Made by a program: the position numbers and the translations under genes
Shown: positions 1 through 12,906 of the stretch, one piece after another
Layout: each line of letters begins with the position of its first letter
How positions within the stretch are numbered: the stretch's first letter is position 1
Notes under the pieces: model-generated
The model's input: only the letters and a program-made list of their open reading frames with translations
Databases searched by the model: none
Told to the model about the DNA's origin: nothing
NCBI GenBank assembly: GCA_039566865.1
Contig: CM076959.1
Span: 11,515,501 to 11,579,500 of the forward strand
DNA from: Aurelia coerulea
Taxonomy: Eukaryota > Cnidaria > Scyphozoa > Semaeostomeae > Ulmaridae
Direction: 5' to 3'
DNA length: 64,000 nt

Positions 1-2320
1 ATTTTATGCATGTTTTTCAGCAACGAGAGATCTGCGTTTTAGCATGACATCGTTAGTTTTAGGTTTAGAATTTTATGCATGTTTTTCAGCAACGAAAGAT
101 CTGCGTTTTAGCATGACATCGTTAGCTTTAGGCTTAGAATTTTATGCATGTTTTTCAGCAACGAGAGATCTGCGTTTTAGCATGAAATCGTTAGCTTTAG
201 GTTTAGAATTTTATGCATGTTTTTCAGCAACGAAAGATCTGCGTTTTAGCATGACATCGTTAGCTTTAGGCTTAGAATTTTATGCATGTTTCTCAGCAAC
301 GAAAGATCTGCGTTTTAGCATGACATCGTTAGCTTTAGGCTTAGAATCTTATGCATGTTTTTCAGCAACGAAAGTTCTGCGTTTTAGCATGACATCGTTA
401 GCTTTAGGTTTAGAATCTTATGCATGTTTCTCAGCAACGAGAGATCTGCGTTTTAGCATGAAATCGTTAGCTTTAGGCTTAGAATTTTATGCATGTTTTT
501 CAGCAACGAAAGATCTGCGTTTTAGCATGACATCGTTAGCTTTAGGCTTAGAATTTTATGCATGTTTTTCAGCAACGAGAGGTCTGCGTTTTAGCATGAC
601 ATCGTTAGCTTTAGGTTTAGAATCTTATGCCTGTTTTTCAGCAACGAAAGATCTGCGTTTTAGCATGACATCGTTAGCTTTCGGCTTAGAATTTTATGCA
701 TGTTTTTCAGCAACGAGAGATCTGCGTTTTAGCATGACATCGTTAGCTTTAGGCTTAGAATCTTATGCATGTTTTTCAGCAACGAAAGATCTGCGTTTTA
801 GCATGACATCGTTAGCTTTAGGCTTAGAATTTTATGCATGTTTTTCAGCAACGAAAGATCTGCGTTTTAGCATGACATCGTTAGCTTTAGGTTTAGAATC
901 TTATGCATGTTTTCAAGCAACGATAGATCTGCGTTTTAGCATGACATCGTTAGCTTTAGGCTTAGAATTTTATGCATGTTTTTCAGCAACGAAAGATCTG
1001 CGTTTTAGCATGACATCGTTAGCTTTAGGTTTAGAATTTTATGCATGTTTCTCAGCAACGAAAGATCTGCGTTTTAGCATGACATCGTTAGCTTTAGGCT
1101 TAGAATTTTATGCATGTTTCTCAGCAACGAAAGATCTGCGTTTTAGCATGACATCGTTAGCTTTAGGCTTAGAATTTTATGCATGTTTTTCAGCAACGAG
1201 AGATCTGCGTTTTAGCATGACATCGTTAGCTTTAGGTTTAGAATTTTATGCATGTTTCTCAGCAACGAAAGATCTGCGTTTTAGCATGAGATCGTTAGCT
1301 TTAGGCTTATAATTTTATGCATGTTTTTCAGCAACGAAAGATCTGCGTTTTAGCATGACATCGTTAGCTTTAGGTTTAGAATTTTATGCATGTTTTTCAG
1401 CAACGAAAGATCTGCGTTTTAGCATGACATCGTTAGCTTTAGGGTTAGAATTTTATGCATGTTTTTCAGCAACGAAAGATCTGCGTTTTAGCATGACATC
1501 GTTAGCTTTAGGTTTAGAATCTTATGCATGTTTTTCAGCAGCGAGAGATCTGCGTTTTAGCATGACATCGTTAGCTTTAGGCTTAGAATTTTATGCATGT
1601 TTTTCAGCAGCGAGAGATCTGCGTTTTAGCATGACATCGTTAGATTTAGGCATATAATTTTATGCATGTTTTTCAGCAACGAGAGATCTGCGTTTTAGCA
1701 TGACATCGTTAGCTTTAGGTTTAGAATTTTATGCATGTTTCTCAGCAACGAAAGATCTGCGTTTTAGCATGACATCGTTAGCTTTAGGCTTATAATTTTA
1801 TGCATGTTTTTCAGCAACGAAAGATCTGCGTTTTAGCATGACATCGTTAGCTTTAGGTTTAGAATTTTATGCATGTTTTTCAGCAACGAAAGATCTGCGT
1901 TTTAGCATGACATCGTTAGCTTTAGGGTTAGAATTTTATGCACGTTTTTCAGCAACGAAAGATCTGCGTTTTAGCATGACATCGTTAGCTTTAGGTTTAG
2001 AATCTTATGCATGTTTTTCAGCAGCGAGAGATCTGCGTTTTAGCATGACATCGTTAGCTTTAGGCTTATAACTTTATGCATGTTTTTCAGCAGCGAGAGA
2101 TCTGCGTTTTAGCATGACATCGTTAGATTTAGGCATATAATTTTATGCATGTTTTTCAGCAACGAAAGATCTGCGTTTTAGCATGACATCGTTAGCTTTA
2201 GGTTTAGAATCTTATGCATGTTTTTCAGCAACGAGAGATCTGCGTTTTAGCATGACATCGTTAGCTTTAGGCTTATAATTTTATGCATGTTTTTCAGCAA
2301 CGAAAGTTCTGCGTTTTAGC

Positions 2321-5300
2321 ATGACATCGTTAGCTTTAGGTTTAGAATCTTATGCATGTTTCTCAGCAACGAGAGATCTGCGTTTTAGCATGAAATCGTT
2401 AGCTTTAGGCTTAGAATCTTATGCATGTTTTTCAGCAACGAAAGATCTGCGTTTTAGCATGACATCGTTAGCTTTAGGTTTAGAATCTTATGCATGTTTT
2501 TCAGCAACGAGAGATCTGCGTTTTAGCATGACATCGTTAGTTTTAGGCTTAGAATTTTATGCATGTTTTTCAGCAACGAGAGATCTGCGTTTTAGCATGA
2601 CATCGTTAGCTTTAGGCTTAGAATTTTATGCATGTTTTTCAGCAACGAGAGATCTGCGTTTTAGCATGACATCGTTAGTTTTAGGTTTAGAATTTTATGC
2701 ATGTTTTTCAGCAACGAAAGATCTGCGTTTTAGCATGACATCGTTAGCTTTAGGCTTAGAATTTTATGCATGTTTTTCAGCAACGAGAGATCTGCGTTTT
2801 AGCATGAAATCGTTAGCTTTAGGTTTAGAATTTTATGCATGTTTTTCAGCAACGAAAGATCTGCGTTTTAGCATGACATCCTTAGCTTTAGGCTTAGAAT
2901 TTTATGCATGTTTTTCAGCAACGAAAGATCTGCGTTTTAGCATGACATCGTTAGCTTTAGGCTTAGAATCTTATGCATGTTTTTCAGCAACGAAAGTTCT
3001 GCGTTTTAGCATGACATCGTTAGCTTTAGGTTTAGAATCTTATGCATGTTTCTCAGCAACGAGAGATCTGCGTTTTAGCATGAAATCGTTAGCTTTAGGC
3101 TTAGAATTTTATGCATGTTTTTCAGCAACGAAAGATCTGCGTTTTAGCATGACATCGTTAGCTTTAGGCTTAGAATTTTATGCATGTTTTTCAGCAACGA
3201 GAGGTCTGCGTTTTAGCATGACATCGTTAGCTTTAGGTTTAGAATCTTATGCCTGTTTTTCAGCAACGAAAGATCTGCGTTTTAGCATGACATCGTTAGC
3301 TTTCGGCTTAGAATTTTATGCATGTTTTTCAGCAACGAGAGATCTGCGTTTTAGCATGACATCGTTAGCTTTAGGCTTAGAATCTTATGCATGTTTTTCA
3401 GCAACGAAAGATCTGCGTTTTAGCATGACATCGTTAGCTTTAGGCTTAGAATTTTATGCATGTTTTTCAGCAACGAAAGATCTGCGTTTTAGCATGACAT
3501 CGTTAGCTTTAGGTTTAGAATCTTATGCATGTTTTCAAGCAACGATAGATCTGCGTTTTAGCATGACATCGTTAGCTTTAGGCTTAGAATTTTATGCATG
3601 TTTTTCAGCAACGAAAGATCTGCGTTTTAGCATGACATCGTTAGCTTTAGGTTTAGAATTTTATGCATGTTTCTCAGCAACGAAAGATCTGCGTTTTAGC
3701 ATGACATCGTTAGGTTTAGGTTTAGAATTTTATGCATGTTTTTCAGCAACGAAAGATCTGCGTTTTAGCATGACATCGTTAGCTTTAGGCTTAGAATTTT
3801 ATGCATGTTTTTCAGCAACGAGAGGTCTGCGTTTTAGCATGACATCGTTAGCTTTAGGTTTAGAATCTTATGCCTGTTTTTCAGCAATGAAAGATCTGCG
3901 TTTTAGCATGACATCGTTAGCTTTCGGCTTAGAATTTTATGCATGTTTTTCAGCAACGAGAGATCTGCGTTTTAGCATGACATCGTTAGCTTTAGGCTTA
4001 TAATTTTATGCATGTTTTTTAGCAACGAAAGTTCTGCGTTTTAGCATGACATCGTTAGCTTTAGGTTTAGAATCTTATGCATGTTTCTCAGCAACGAGAG
4101 ATCTGCGTTTTAGCATGAAATCGTTAGCTTTAGGCTTAGAATCTTATGCATGTTTTTCAGCAACGAAAGATCTGCGTTTTAGCATGACATCGTTAGCTTT
4201 AGGTTTAGAATCTTATGCATGTTTTTCAGCAACGAGAGATCTGCGTTTTAGCATGACATCGTTAGTTTTAGGCTTAGAATTTTATGCATGTTTTTCAGCA
4301 ACGAGAGATCTGCGTTTTAGCATGACATCGTTAGCTTTAGGCTTAGAATTTTATGCATGTTTTTCAGCAACGAGAGATCTGCGTTTTAGCATGACATCGT
4401 TAGTTTTAGGTTTAGAATTTTATGCATGTTTTTCAGCAACGAAAGATCTGCGTTTTAGCATGACATCGTTAGCTTTAGGCTTAGAATTTTATGCATGTTT
4501 TTCAGCAACGAGAGATCTGCGTTTAAGCATGACATCGTTAGCTTTAGGTTTAGAATTTTATGCATGTTTTTCAGCAACGAAAGATCTGCGTTTTAGCATG
4601 ACATCGTTAGCTTTAGGCTTAGAATTTTATGCATGTTTTTCAGCAACGAAAGATCTGCGTTTTAGCATGACATCGTTAGCTTTAGGCTTAGAATCTTATG
4701 CATGTTTTTCAGCAACGAAAGTTCTGCGTTTTAGCATGACATCGTTAGCTTTAGGTTTAGAATCTTATGCATGTTTCTCAGCAACGAGAGATCTGCGTTT
4801 TAGCATGAAATCGTTAGCTTTAGGCTTAGAATTTTATGCATGTTTTTCAGCAACGAAAGATCTGCGTTTTAGCATGACATCGTTAGCTTTAGGCTTAGAA
4901 TTTTATGCATGTTTTTCAGCAACGAGAGGTCTGCGTTTTAGCATGACATCGTTAGCTTTAGGTTTAGAATCTTATGCCTGTCTTTCAGCAACGAAAGATC
5001 TGCGTTTTAGCATGACATCGTTAGCTTTCGGCTTAGAATTTTATGCATGTTTTTCAGCAACGAGAGATCTGCGTTTTAGCATGACATCGTTAGCTTTAGG
5101 CTTAGAATCTTATGCATGTTTTTCAGCAACGAAAGATCTGCGTTTTAGCATGACATCGTTAGCTTTAGGCTTAGAATTTTATGCATGTTTTTCAGCAACG
5201 AAAGATCTGCGTTTTAGCATGACATCGTTAGCTTTAGGTTTAGAATCTTATGCATGTTTTCAAGCAACGATAGATCTGCGTTTTAGCATGACATCGTTAG

Positions 5301-5770
5301 CTTTAGGCTTAGAATTTTATGCATGTTTTTCAGCAACGAAAGATCTGCGTTTTAGCATGACATCGTTAGCTTTAGGTTTAGAATTTTATGCATGTTTCTC
5401 AGCAACGAAAGATCTGCGTTTTAGCATGACATCGTTAGCTTTAGGCTTAGAATTTTATGCATGTTTCTCAGCAACGAGAGATCTGCGTTTTAGCATGACA
5501 TCGTTAGCTTTAGGCTTAGAATTTTATGCATGTTTTTCAGCAACGAGAGATCTGCGTTTTAGCATGACATCGTTAGCTTTAGGCTTAGAATTTTATGTAT
5601 GTTTTTCAGCAACGAAAGATCTGCGTTTGAGCATGACATCGTTAGCTTTGGGCTGAGAATTTTATGTATGTTTTTCAGCAACGAAAGATCTGCGTTTTAG
5701 CATGACATCGTTAGCTTTAGGTTTAGAATTTTATGCATGTTTTTCAGCAACGAAAGATCTGCGTTTTAGC
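2321..5770 (+). repeat. Tandem 1,725-bp (25-unit) higher-order duplication inside the satellite
   Basis: Variant units recur in the same order at 2,321-4,045 and 4,046-5,770. The rare unit with CAAGCAACGATAG has its marker base at 914, 3,536, 5,261, 8,505 and 9,746, giving spacings of 38, 25, 47 and 18 units (the last two offset by one base through local indels). The order of K-to-V, T-to-K and A-to-V variants around the marker is conserved in each copy, so blocks of units were duplicated together. There is no single fixed higher-order period. Confidence 0.85.
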
Positions 5771-8219
5771 ATGACATCGTTAGCTTTAGGTTTAGAATTT
5801 TATGCATGTTTCTCAGCAACGAAAGATCTGCGTTTTAGCATGACATCGTTAGCTTTAGGTTTAGAATTTTATGAATGTTTTTCAGCAACGAAAGATCTGC
5901 GTTTTAGCATGACATCGTTAGCTTTAGGTTTAGAATTTTATGCATGTTTTTCAGCAACGAAAGATCTGCGTTTTAGCATGACATCGTTAGCTTTAGGCTT
6001 AGAATTTTATGCATGTTTTTCAGCAACGAGAGGTCTGCGTTTTAGCATGACATCGTTAGCTTTAGGTTTAGAATCTTATGCCTGTTTTTCAGCAACGAAA
6101 GATCTGCGTTTTAGCATGACATCGTTAGCTTTAGGCTTAGAATTTTATGCATGTTTTTCAGCAACGAGAGATCTGCGTTTTAGCATGACATCGTTAGCTT
6201 TGGGCTGAGAACTTTATGTATGTTTTTCAGCAACGGAAGATCTGCGTTTTAGCATGACATCGTTAGCTTTAGGCTTAGAATTTTATGCATGTTTCTCAGC
6301 AACGAAAGATCTGCGTTTTAGCATGACATCGTTAGCTTTAGGCTTAGAATTTTATGCATGTTTCTCAGCAACGAAAGATCTGCGTTTTAGCATGACATCG
6401 TTAGCTTTAGGCTTAGAATTTTATGCATGTTTTTCAGCAACGAGAGATCTGCGTTTTAGCATGACATCGTTAGCTTTAGGCTTAGAATTTTATGTATGTT
6501 TTTCAGCAACGAAAGATCTGCGTTTGAGCATGACATCGTTAGCTTTGGGCTGAGAATTTTATGTATGTTTTTCAGCAACGAAAGATCTGCGTTTTAGCAT
6601 GACATCGTTAGCTTTAGGCTTATAATTTTATGCATGTTTTTCAGCAACGAAAGATCTGCGTTTTAGCATGACATCGTTAGCTTTAGGTTTAGAATTTTAT
6701 GCATGTTTCTCAGCAACGAAAGATCTGCGTTTTAGCATGACATCGTTAGCTTTAGGTTTAGAATTTTATGAATGTTTTTCAGCAACGAAAGATCTGCGTT
6801 TTAGCATGACATCGTTAGCTTTAGGTTTAGAATTTTATGCATGTTTTTCAGCAACGAAAGATCTGCGTTTTAGCATGACATCGTTAGCTTTAGGCTTAGA
6901 ATTTTATGCATGTTTTTCAGCAACGAGAGGTCTGCGTTTTAGCATGACATCGTTAGCTTTAGGCTTAGAATTTTATGCATGTTTTTCAGCAACGAGAGAT
7001 CTGCGTTTTAGCATGACATCGTTAGCTTTAGGTTTAGAATTTTATGCATGTTTTTCAGCAACGAAAGATCTGCGTTTTAGCATGACATCGTTAGCTTTAG
7101 GCTTAGAATTTTATGCATGTTTTTCAGCAACGAGAGGTCTGCGTTTTAGCATGACATCGTTAGCTTTCGGCTTAGAATTTTATGCATGTTTTTCAGCAAC
7201 GAGAGATCTGCGTTTTAGCATGACATCGTTAGCTTTAGGCTTATAATTTTATGCATGTTTTTCAGCAACGAAAGATCTGCGTTTTAGCATGACATCGTTA
7301 GCTTTAGGTTTAGAATCTTATGCATGTTTCTCAGCAACGAGAGATCTGCGTTTTAGCATGAAATCGTTAGCTTTAGGCTTAGAATCTTATGCATGTTTTT
7401 CAGCAACGAAAGATCTGCGTTTTAGCATGACATCGTTAGCTTTAGGTTTAGAATCTTATGCATGTTTTTCAGCAACGAGAGATCTGCGTTTTAGCATGAC
7501 ATCGTTAGTTTTAGGCTTAGAATTTTATGCATGTTTTTCAGCAACGAGAGATCTGCGTTTTAGCATGACATCGTTAGCTTTAGGCTTAGAATTTTATGCA
7601 TGTTTTTCAGCAACGAGAGATCTGCGTTTTAGCATGACATCGTTAGTTTTAGGTTTAGAATTTTATGCATGTTTTTCAGCAACGAAAGATCTGCGTTTTA
7701 GCATGACATCGTTAGCTTTAGGCTTAGAATTTTATGCATGTTTTTCAGCAACGAGAGATCTGCGTTTTAGCATGAAATCGTTAGCTTTAGGTTTAGAATT
7801 TTATGCATGTTTTTCAGCAACGAAAGATCTGCGTTTTAGCATGACATCGTTAGCTTTAGGCTTAGAATTTTATGCATGTTTTTCAGCAACGAAAGATCTG
7901 CGTTTTACCATGACATCGTTAGCTTTAGGCTTAGAATCTTATGCATGTTTTTCAGCAACGAAAGTTCTGCGTTTTAGCATGACATCGTTAGCTTTAGGTT
8001 TAGAATCTTATGCATGTTTTTCAGCAACGAAAGTTCTGCGTTTTAGCATGACATCGTTAGCTTTAGGTTTAGAATCTTATGCATGTTTCTCAGCAACGAG
8101 AGATCTGCGTTTTAGCATGAAATCGTTAGCTTTAGGCTTAGAATTTTATGCATGTTTTTCAGCAACGAGAGGTCTGCGTTTTAGCATGACATCGTTAGCT
8201 TTAGGTTTAGAACCTTACG

Positions 8220-10700
8220 CCTGTTTTTCAGCAACGAAAGATCTGCGTTTTAGCATGACATCGTTAGCTTTCGGCTTAGAATTTTATGCATGTTTTTCAG
8301 CAACGAGAGATCTGCGTTTTAGCATGACATCGTTAGCTTTAGGCTTAGAATCTTATGCATGTTTTTCAGCAACGAGAGATCTGCGTTTTAGCATGACATC
8401 GTTAGCTTTAGGCTTAGAATTTTATGCATGTTTTTTCAGCAACGAAAGATCTGCGTTTTAGCATGACATCGTTAGCTTTAGGTTTAGAATCTTATGCATG
8501 TTTTCAAGCAACGATAGATCTGCGTTTTAGCATGACATCGTTAGCTTTAGGCTTAGAAGTTTATGCATGTTTTTCAGCAACGAAAGATCTGCGTTTTAGC
8601 ATGACATCGTTAGCTTTAGGTTTAGAATTTTATGCATGTTTTTCAGCAACGAAAGATCTGCGTTTTAGCATGACATCGTTAGCTTTAGGCTTAGAATTTT
8701 ATGCATGTTTTTCAGCAACGAGAGATCTGCGTTTTAGCATGACATCGTTAGCTTTAGGCTTAGAATTTTATGCATGTTTTTCAGCAACGAGAGATCTGCG
8801 TTTTAGCATGACATCGTTAGCTTTAGGCTTAGAATTTTATGTATGTTTTTCAGCAACGAAAGATCTGCGTTTGAGCATGACATCGTTAGCTTTGGGCTGA
8901 GAATTTTATGTATGTTTTTCAGCAACGAAAGATCTGCGTTTTAGCATGACATCGTTAGCTTTAGGTTTAGAATTTTATGCATGTTTTTCAGCAACGAAAG
9001 ATCTGCGTTTTAGCATGACATCGTTAGCTTTAGGTTTAGAATTTTATGCATGTTTCTCAGCAACGAAAGATCTGCGTTTTAGCATGACATCGTTAGCTTT
9101 AGGTTTAGAATTTATGAATGTTTTTCAGCAACGAAAGATCTACGTTTTAGCATGACATCGTTAGCTTTAGGTTTAGAATTTTATGCATGTTTTTCAGCAA
9201 CGAGAGATCTGCGTTTTAGCATGACATCGTTAGCTTTAGGCTTAGAATTTTATGCATGTTTTTCAGCAACGAGAGGTCTGCGTTTTAGCATGACATCGTT
9301 AGCTTTAGGTTTAGAATCTTATGCCTGTTTTTCAGCAACGAAAGATCTGCGTTTTAGCATGACATCGTTAGCTTTAGGCTTAGAATTTTATGCATGTTTT
9401 TCAGCAACGAGAGATCTGCGTTTTAGCATGACATCGTTAGCTTTAGGTTTAGAATCTTATTCCTGTTTTTCAGCAACGAAAGATCTGCGTTTTAGCATGA
9501 CATCGTTAGCTTTCGGCTTAGAATTTTATGCATGTTTTTCAGCAACGAGAGATCTGCGTTTTAGCATGACATCGTTAGCTTTAGGCTTAGAATCTTATGC
9601 ATGTTTTTCAGCAACGAAAGATCTGCGTTTTAGCATGACATCGTTAGCTTTAGGCTTAGAATTTTATGCATGTTTTTCAGCAACGAAAGATCTGCGTTTT
9701 AGCATGACATCGTTAGCTTTAGGTTTAGAATCTTATGCATGTTTTCAAGCAACGATAGATCTGCGTTTTAGCATGACATCGTTAGCTTTAGGCTTAGAAG
9801 TTTATGCATGTTTTTCAGCAACGAAAGATCTGCGTTTTAGCATGACATCGTTAGCTTTAGGTTTAGAATTTTATGCATGTTTCTCAGCAACGAAAGATCT
9901 GCGTTTTAGCATGACATCGTTAGCTTTAGGCTTAGAATTTTATGCATGTTTCTCAGCAACGAGAGATCTGCGTTTTAGCATGACATCGTTAGCTTTAGGC
10001 TTAGAATTTTATGCATGTTTTTCAGCAACGAGAGATCTGCGTTTTAGCATGACATCGTTAGCTTTAGGCTTAGAATTTTATGTATGTTTTTCAGCAACGA
10101 AAGATCTGCGTTTGAGCATGACATCGTTAGCTTTGGGCTGAGAATTTTATGTATGTTTTTCAGCAACGAAAGATCTGCGTTTTAGCATGACATCGTTAGC
10201 TTTAGGTTTAGAATTTTATGCATGTTTTTCAGCAACGAAAGATCTGCGTTTTAGCATGACATCGTTAGCTTTAGGTTTAGAATTTTATGCATGTTTCTCA
10301 GCAACGAAAGATCTGCGTTTTAGCATGACTTCGCTAGCCTTAGGTTTAGAATTTATAAATGTTTTTCAGCAACGAAAGATCTACGTTTTAGCATGACATC
10401 GTTAGCTTTAGGTTTAGAATTTTATGCATGTTTTTCAGCAACGAAAGATCTGCGTTTTAGCATGACATCGTTAGCTTTAGGCTTAGAATTTTATGCATGT
10501 TTTTCAGCAACGAGAGGTCTGCGTTTTAGCATGACATCGTTAGCTTTAGGTTTAGAATCTTATGCCTGTTTTTCAGCAACGAAAGATCTGCGTTTTAGCA
10601 TGACATCGTTAGCTTTAGGCTTAGAATTTTATGCATGTTTTTCAGCAACGAGAGATCTGCGTTTTAGCATGACATCGTTAGCTTTAGGTTTAGAATCTTA
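8220..10700 (+). repeat. Tandem 1,241-bp (18-unit minus 1 bp) duplication inside the satellite
   Basis: Blocks near 8,220-9,460 and 9,461-10,700 share unit order and a private 1-bp deletion (AATTTATGAATG near 9,112; AATTTATAAATG near 10,353). The shared deletion shows the second block copied the first, or the reverse, after the deletion arose. Block boundaries are approximate. Confidence 0.8.
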
Positions 10701-11270
10701 TGCCTGTTTTTCAGCAACGGAAGATCTGCGTTTTAGCATGACATCGTTAGCTTTAGGTTTAGAATCTTATGCCTGTTTTTCAGCAACGAAAGATCTGCGT
10801 TTTAGCATGACATCGTTAGCTTTAGGCTTAGACTTTTATGCATGTTTTTCAGCAACGAGAGATCTGCGTTTTAGCATGACATCGTTAGCTTTAGGCTTAG
10901 AATTTTATGTATGTTTTTCAGCAACGAAAGATCTGCGTTTGAGCATGACATCGTTAGCTTTGGGCTGAGAATTTTATGTATGTTTTTCAGCAACGGAAGA
11001 TCTGCGTTTTAGCGTGACATTGTTAGCTTTGGGCTTAGAATTTTATTTATGTTTTTCAGCAACGAAAGATCTGCGTTTTAGCATGACATCGTTAGCTTTA
11101 GGCATAGAATGTTATGCATGTTTTCAAGCAACGAAATATCTGCGTTTAATCATGATATCGCTCGTCTTAGGTTTTAGATCGTATTTTTTGCTTTATGTTT
11201 TTGGCACCAAAGTACTGCCGTGAAGCAAGGTATCGCTAGCGATAGGTTCAAGGCATATTTCTATGGTTCA

Positions 11271-12084
11271 AGGCTATAATTATATAATGTTATATTCTTT
11301 CAGCAACACTGGCTTTTATCATAATAGTATCTCACTGAAGCCCTAATTGCTGGAGCAATCTTATCAGAGGAGAACAAGAAGATTTTCTGATGCTTGGATC
11401 GTTGTGGCAAGAATAGATCCGTCAAGGGTTTTGAATCGAGATTATATATCCCTGCTTGAGCAAGCATTGCAAGGAGTTTTTCAAAAGCAATTTGAAGGAT
11501 CGCTTACTTCTTCTCAACCACTCGGGGGCCTAACTAAAGACCTTAATACACGGCTCTGAGCTGCTGTTCTGAGTGGTTGGGTTGGAGGGTTTTCCTTCTC
11601 ATTTGTCTTCATTATTAATTCCAAAATATTATTGTTTGTCATCCTTCTGCAACTATCTGAGTGAACTGAGGATTAGTGTTTAAAGACAAATTATCTTTAT
11701 GTAATTTTAGGGGGAAACCCTCCAGCCCAACCCGTCAGAGACCGATAAGTTCAACCCAAGAAGGCACATAAGATAGAAAACGAGTAAATTCACAGGCGTC
11801 TCCAAATTATGTAATTTTCCGAGTACGATGATCTTTTATAACTGGCAATGTTCATAACATTTGTGCTCCTCGTTGTTTTCATTTGACGCCGATCTTCTAC
11901 GAACCTATTCTACTTGAGTAATGGAGGGGGCTCTATATTATGTATGATGTTTGGAAAAATATTCAGTGTGTTTATTTTATGTCTCCATTTCTCGTTTAGT
12001 CCAGATCTGCGGCCCCCGAAGCTCTCTCCATATCTTAGTGGTTTGGAAGGAAGGGGGACGGATCCGATGAGAATACGTTGGGAT
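11271..12084. other. No gene recognised; small inverted-repeat element at 11,570-11,733
   Basis: Short open frames here match nothing I recognise. A pair of inverted repeats (GGTTGGGTTGGAGGGTTT near 11,572 and its near-complement ending near 11,733) bounds about 160 bp and may be a small MITE. No clear target duplication was seen. Confidence 0.4.
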
Positions 12085-12160
12085 TCGTCAGCTACCGACA
12101 CTTGATCGTTTTAAAAAACAACTTAAAACGCATCTAGAGAGCTAGACTCTCAAACCAAAC
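12085..12160 (+). pseudogene. Short LINE ORF2 C-terminal fragment
   Basis: One frame reads LPTLDRFKKQLKTHL, the basic tail that closes many L2/CR1-like reverse transcriptase proteins. Upstream frames are scrambled. The fragment is tiny and could be fortuitous. Confidence 0.45.
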
Positions 12161-12714
12161 ACAACTCCCTGGAAGAAGAGCAATGATTAAGTTTTATAGG
12201 GCTTTAGGTTTTTATTCATAAGGCTTTTATCATTGTAAATAGATGCTATATATTTCAATTTGCTGAAGGGTTAATTTGCGTATAAATAATATTAACTGAA
12301 AAATTGAAATCAACTGCTGAAGGGGCTTGGTTAAAGATTTCATCAGTTTGCAAGACTCCCATGCAACATCTTGAGAAGAAAATAGTTATTAACAAATGCA
12401 TCAAGTGACCAATCTCCATGGGGAAAGGTTTATTATCTCGCTTTATTTAAAGGTTTAAAGGTTTACTTTGGCCGAACAGAAGAATTTGGTTCACGACGAT
12501 CGGATGGCTAAACGCGACGTCACAGCTAGCCAAACGCCCCACGTTTTTCTGAATCACTCTGTACAATTCGATATGGATGCTTTGACAAAGATTAAAAATG
12601 ACTGGCTCCCACATCGATTAAGCTTTGATTTACTGGCAATACTGAAAAGAGCCCTTGAGGGGGACACCACAGAAACCTAGCAAATCTTTGAGATGAAATT
12701 TAGTATCTATTTAC
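12161..12714. other. Unassigned sequence 3' of exon 5
   Basis: A plus-strand open frame at 12,468-12,680 (70 residues) matches nothing I recognise. I searched the minus strand for the next P2X-like exon and found no convincing candidate. Confidence 0.4.
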
Positions 12715-12906
12715 CTGGTTCCAAATAATGTCTTTTCTGAATTTGTGTACTCTATGGTTACCCGTAAAAGAACACCATTTTCTCTATATGATCTTGCCCT
12801 CGCATTCAAAGCATCGGAATGGTCGTCTAAGGAATTTATCTCAGCTGCTTGTAAGAGTTCTATCAGCCGAATCTTGTCCGGTTTCTTCGTACCATCACTG
12901 TTCAGT
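12715..12906 (-). CDS. P2X-like receptor, exon 5 (internal)
   Basis: A 192-bp exon. It is preceded on the minus strand by a strong pyrimidine-rich acceptor (TTGTCCTTTTCGACAG) and followed by CAG|GTAAAT. It enters and leaves in phase 2. With the exon at 30,880 the frame joins exactly, completing a Gln codon. Residues IRLIELLQAAEI resemble the family's F-x-L-x-D-I-x-x-x-AG segment, and GVLLRVTIEYTN resembles the strand before the second conserved ectodomain cluster. Seen: splice sites, frame, spacing. Known: P2X subunits are trimeric ATP-gated cation channels with two membrane helices. Inferred: family membership, by resemblance to divergent (protist-type) P2X proteins from memory. The exon carrying the second helix was not found. 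Confidence 0.6.

Larger units (their letters stand above)
1..11270 (+). repeat. 69-bp satellite array (about 160 tandem units)
   Basis: Head-to-tail units of 69 bp. Most units carry ATGCAT and AGATCT, so NsiI or BglII would cut a 69-bp ladder. 69 is divisible by three and one plus frame lacks stops, so each unit reads as 23 residues beginning MTSLALGLEFYACF. The array starts mid-unit at base 1 and so extends left of the window. Units vary at a few recurrent sites (K/R, F/S, T/K, D/G, A/V), and most of those changes alter the amino acid. Some units carry TAA (near 1,310, 2,068, 4,001, 7,244) or TGA (5,655, 6,207, 6,553, 8,898, 10,139, 10,966), and 1-bp indels occur near 8,430, 9,112 and 10,353. 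From 11,014 units decay, the last recognisable trace being near 11,270, as expected at an array edge. I read this as satellite DNA rather than a protein gene. Confidence 0.95.

Noticed and set aside
44..11223. Long repetitive proteins (up to 560 residues) across the satellite
   Set aside because: They follow from a stop-free 69-bp unit. Stop-bearing and frameshifted units are scattered and amplified, and changes between units are mostly nonsynonymous.
1..11270. Telomere-like words (TTTAGGTTTAG) inside the satellite unit
   Set aside because: They occur once per 69 bp in a complex unit and are not tandem TTAGGG. Nothing indicates a telomere.
1..11270. CRISPR-like array
   Set aside because: Units are contiguous without unique spacers, and the sequence is clearly metazoan.
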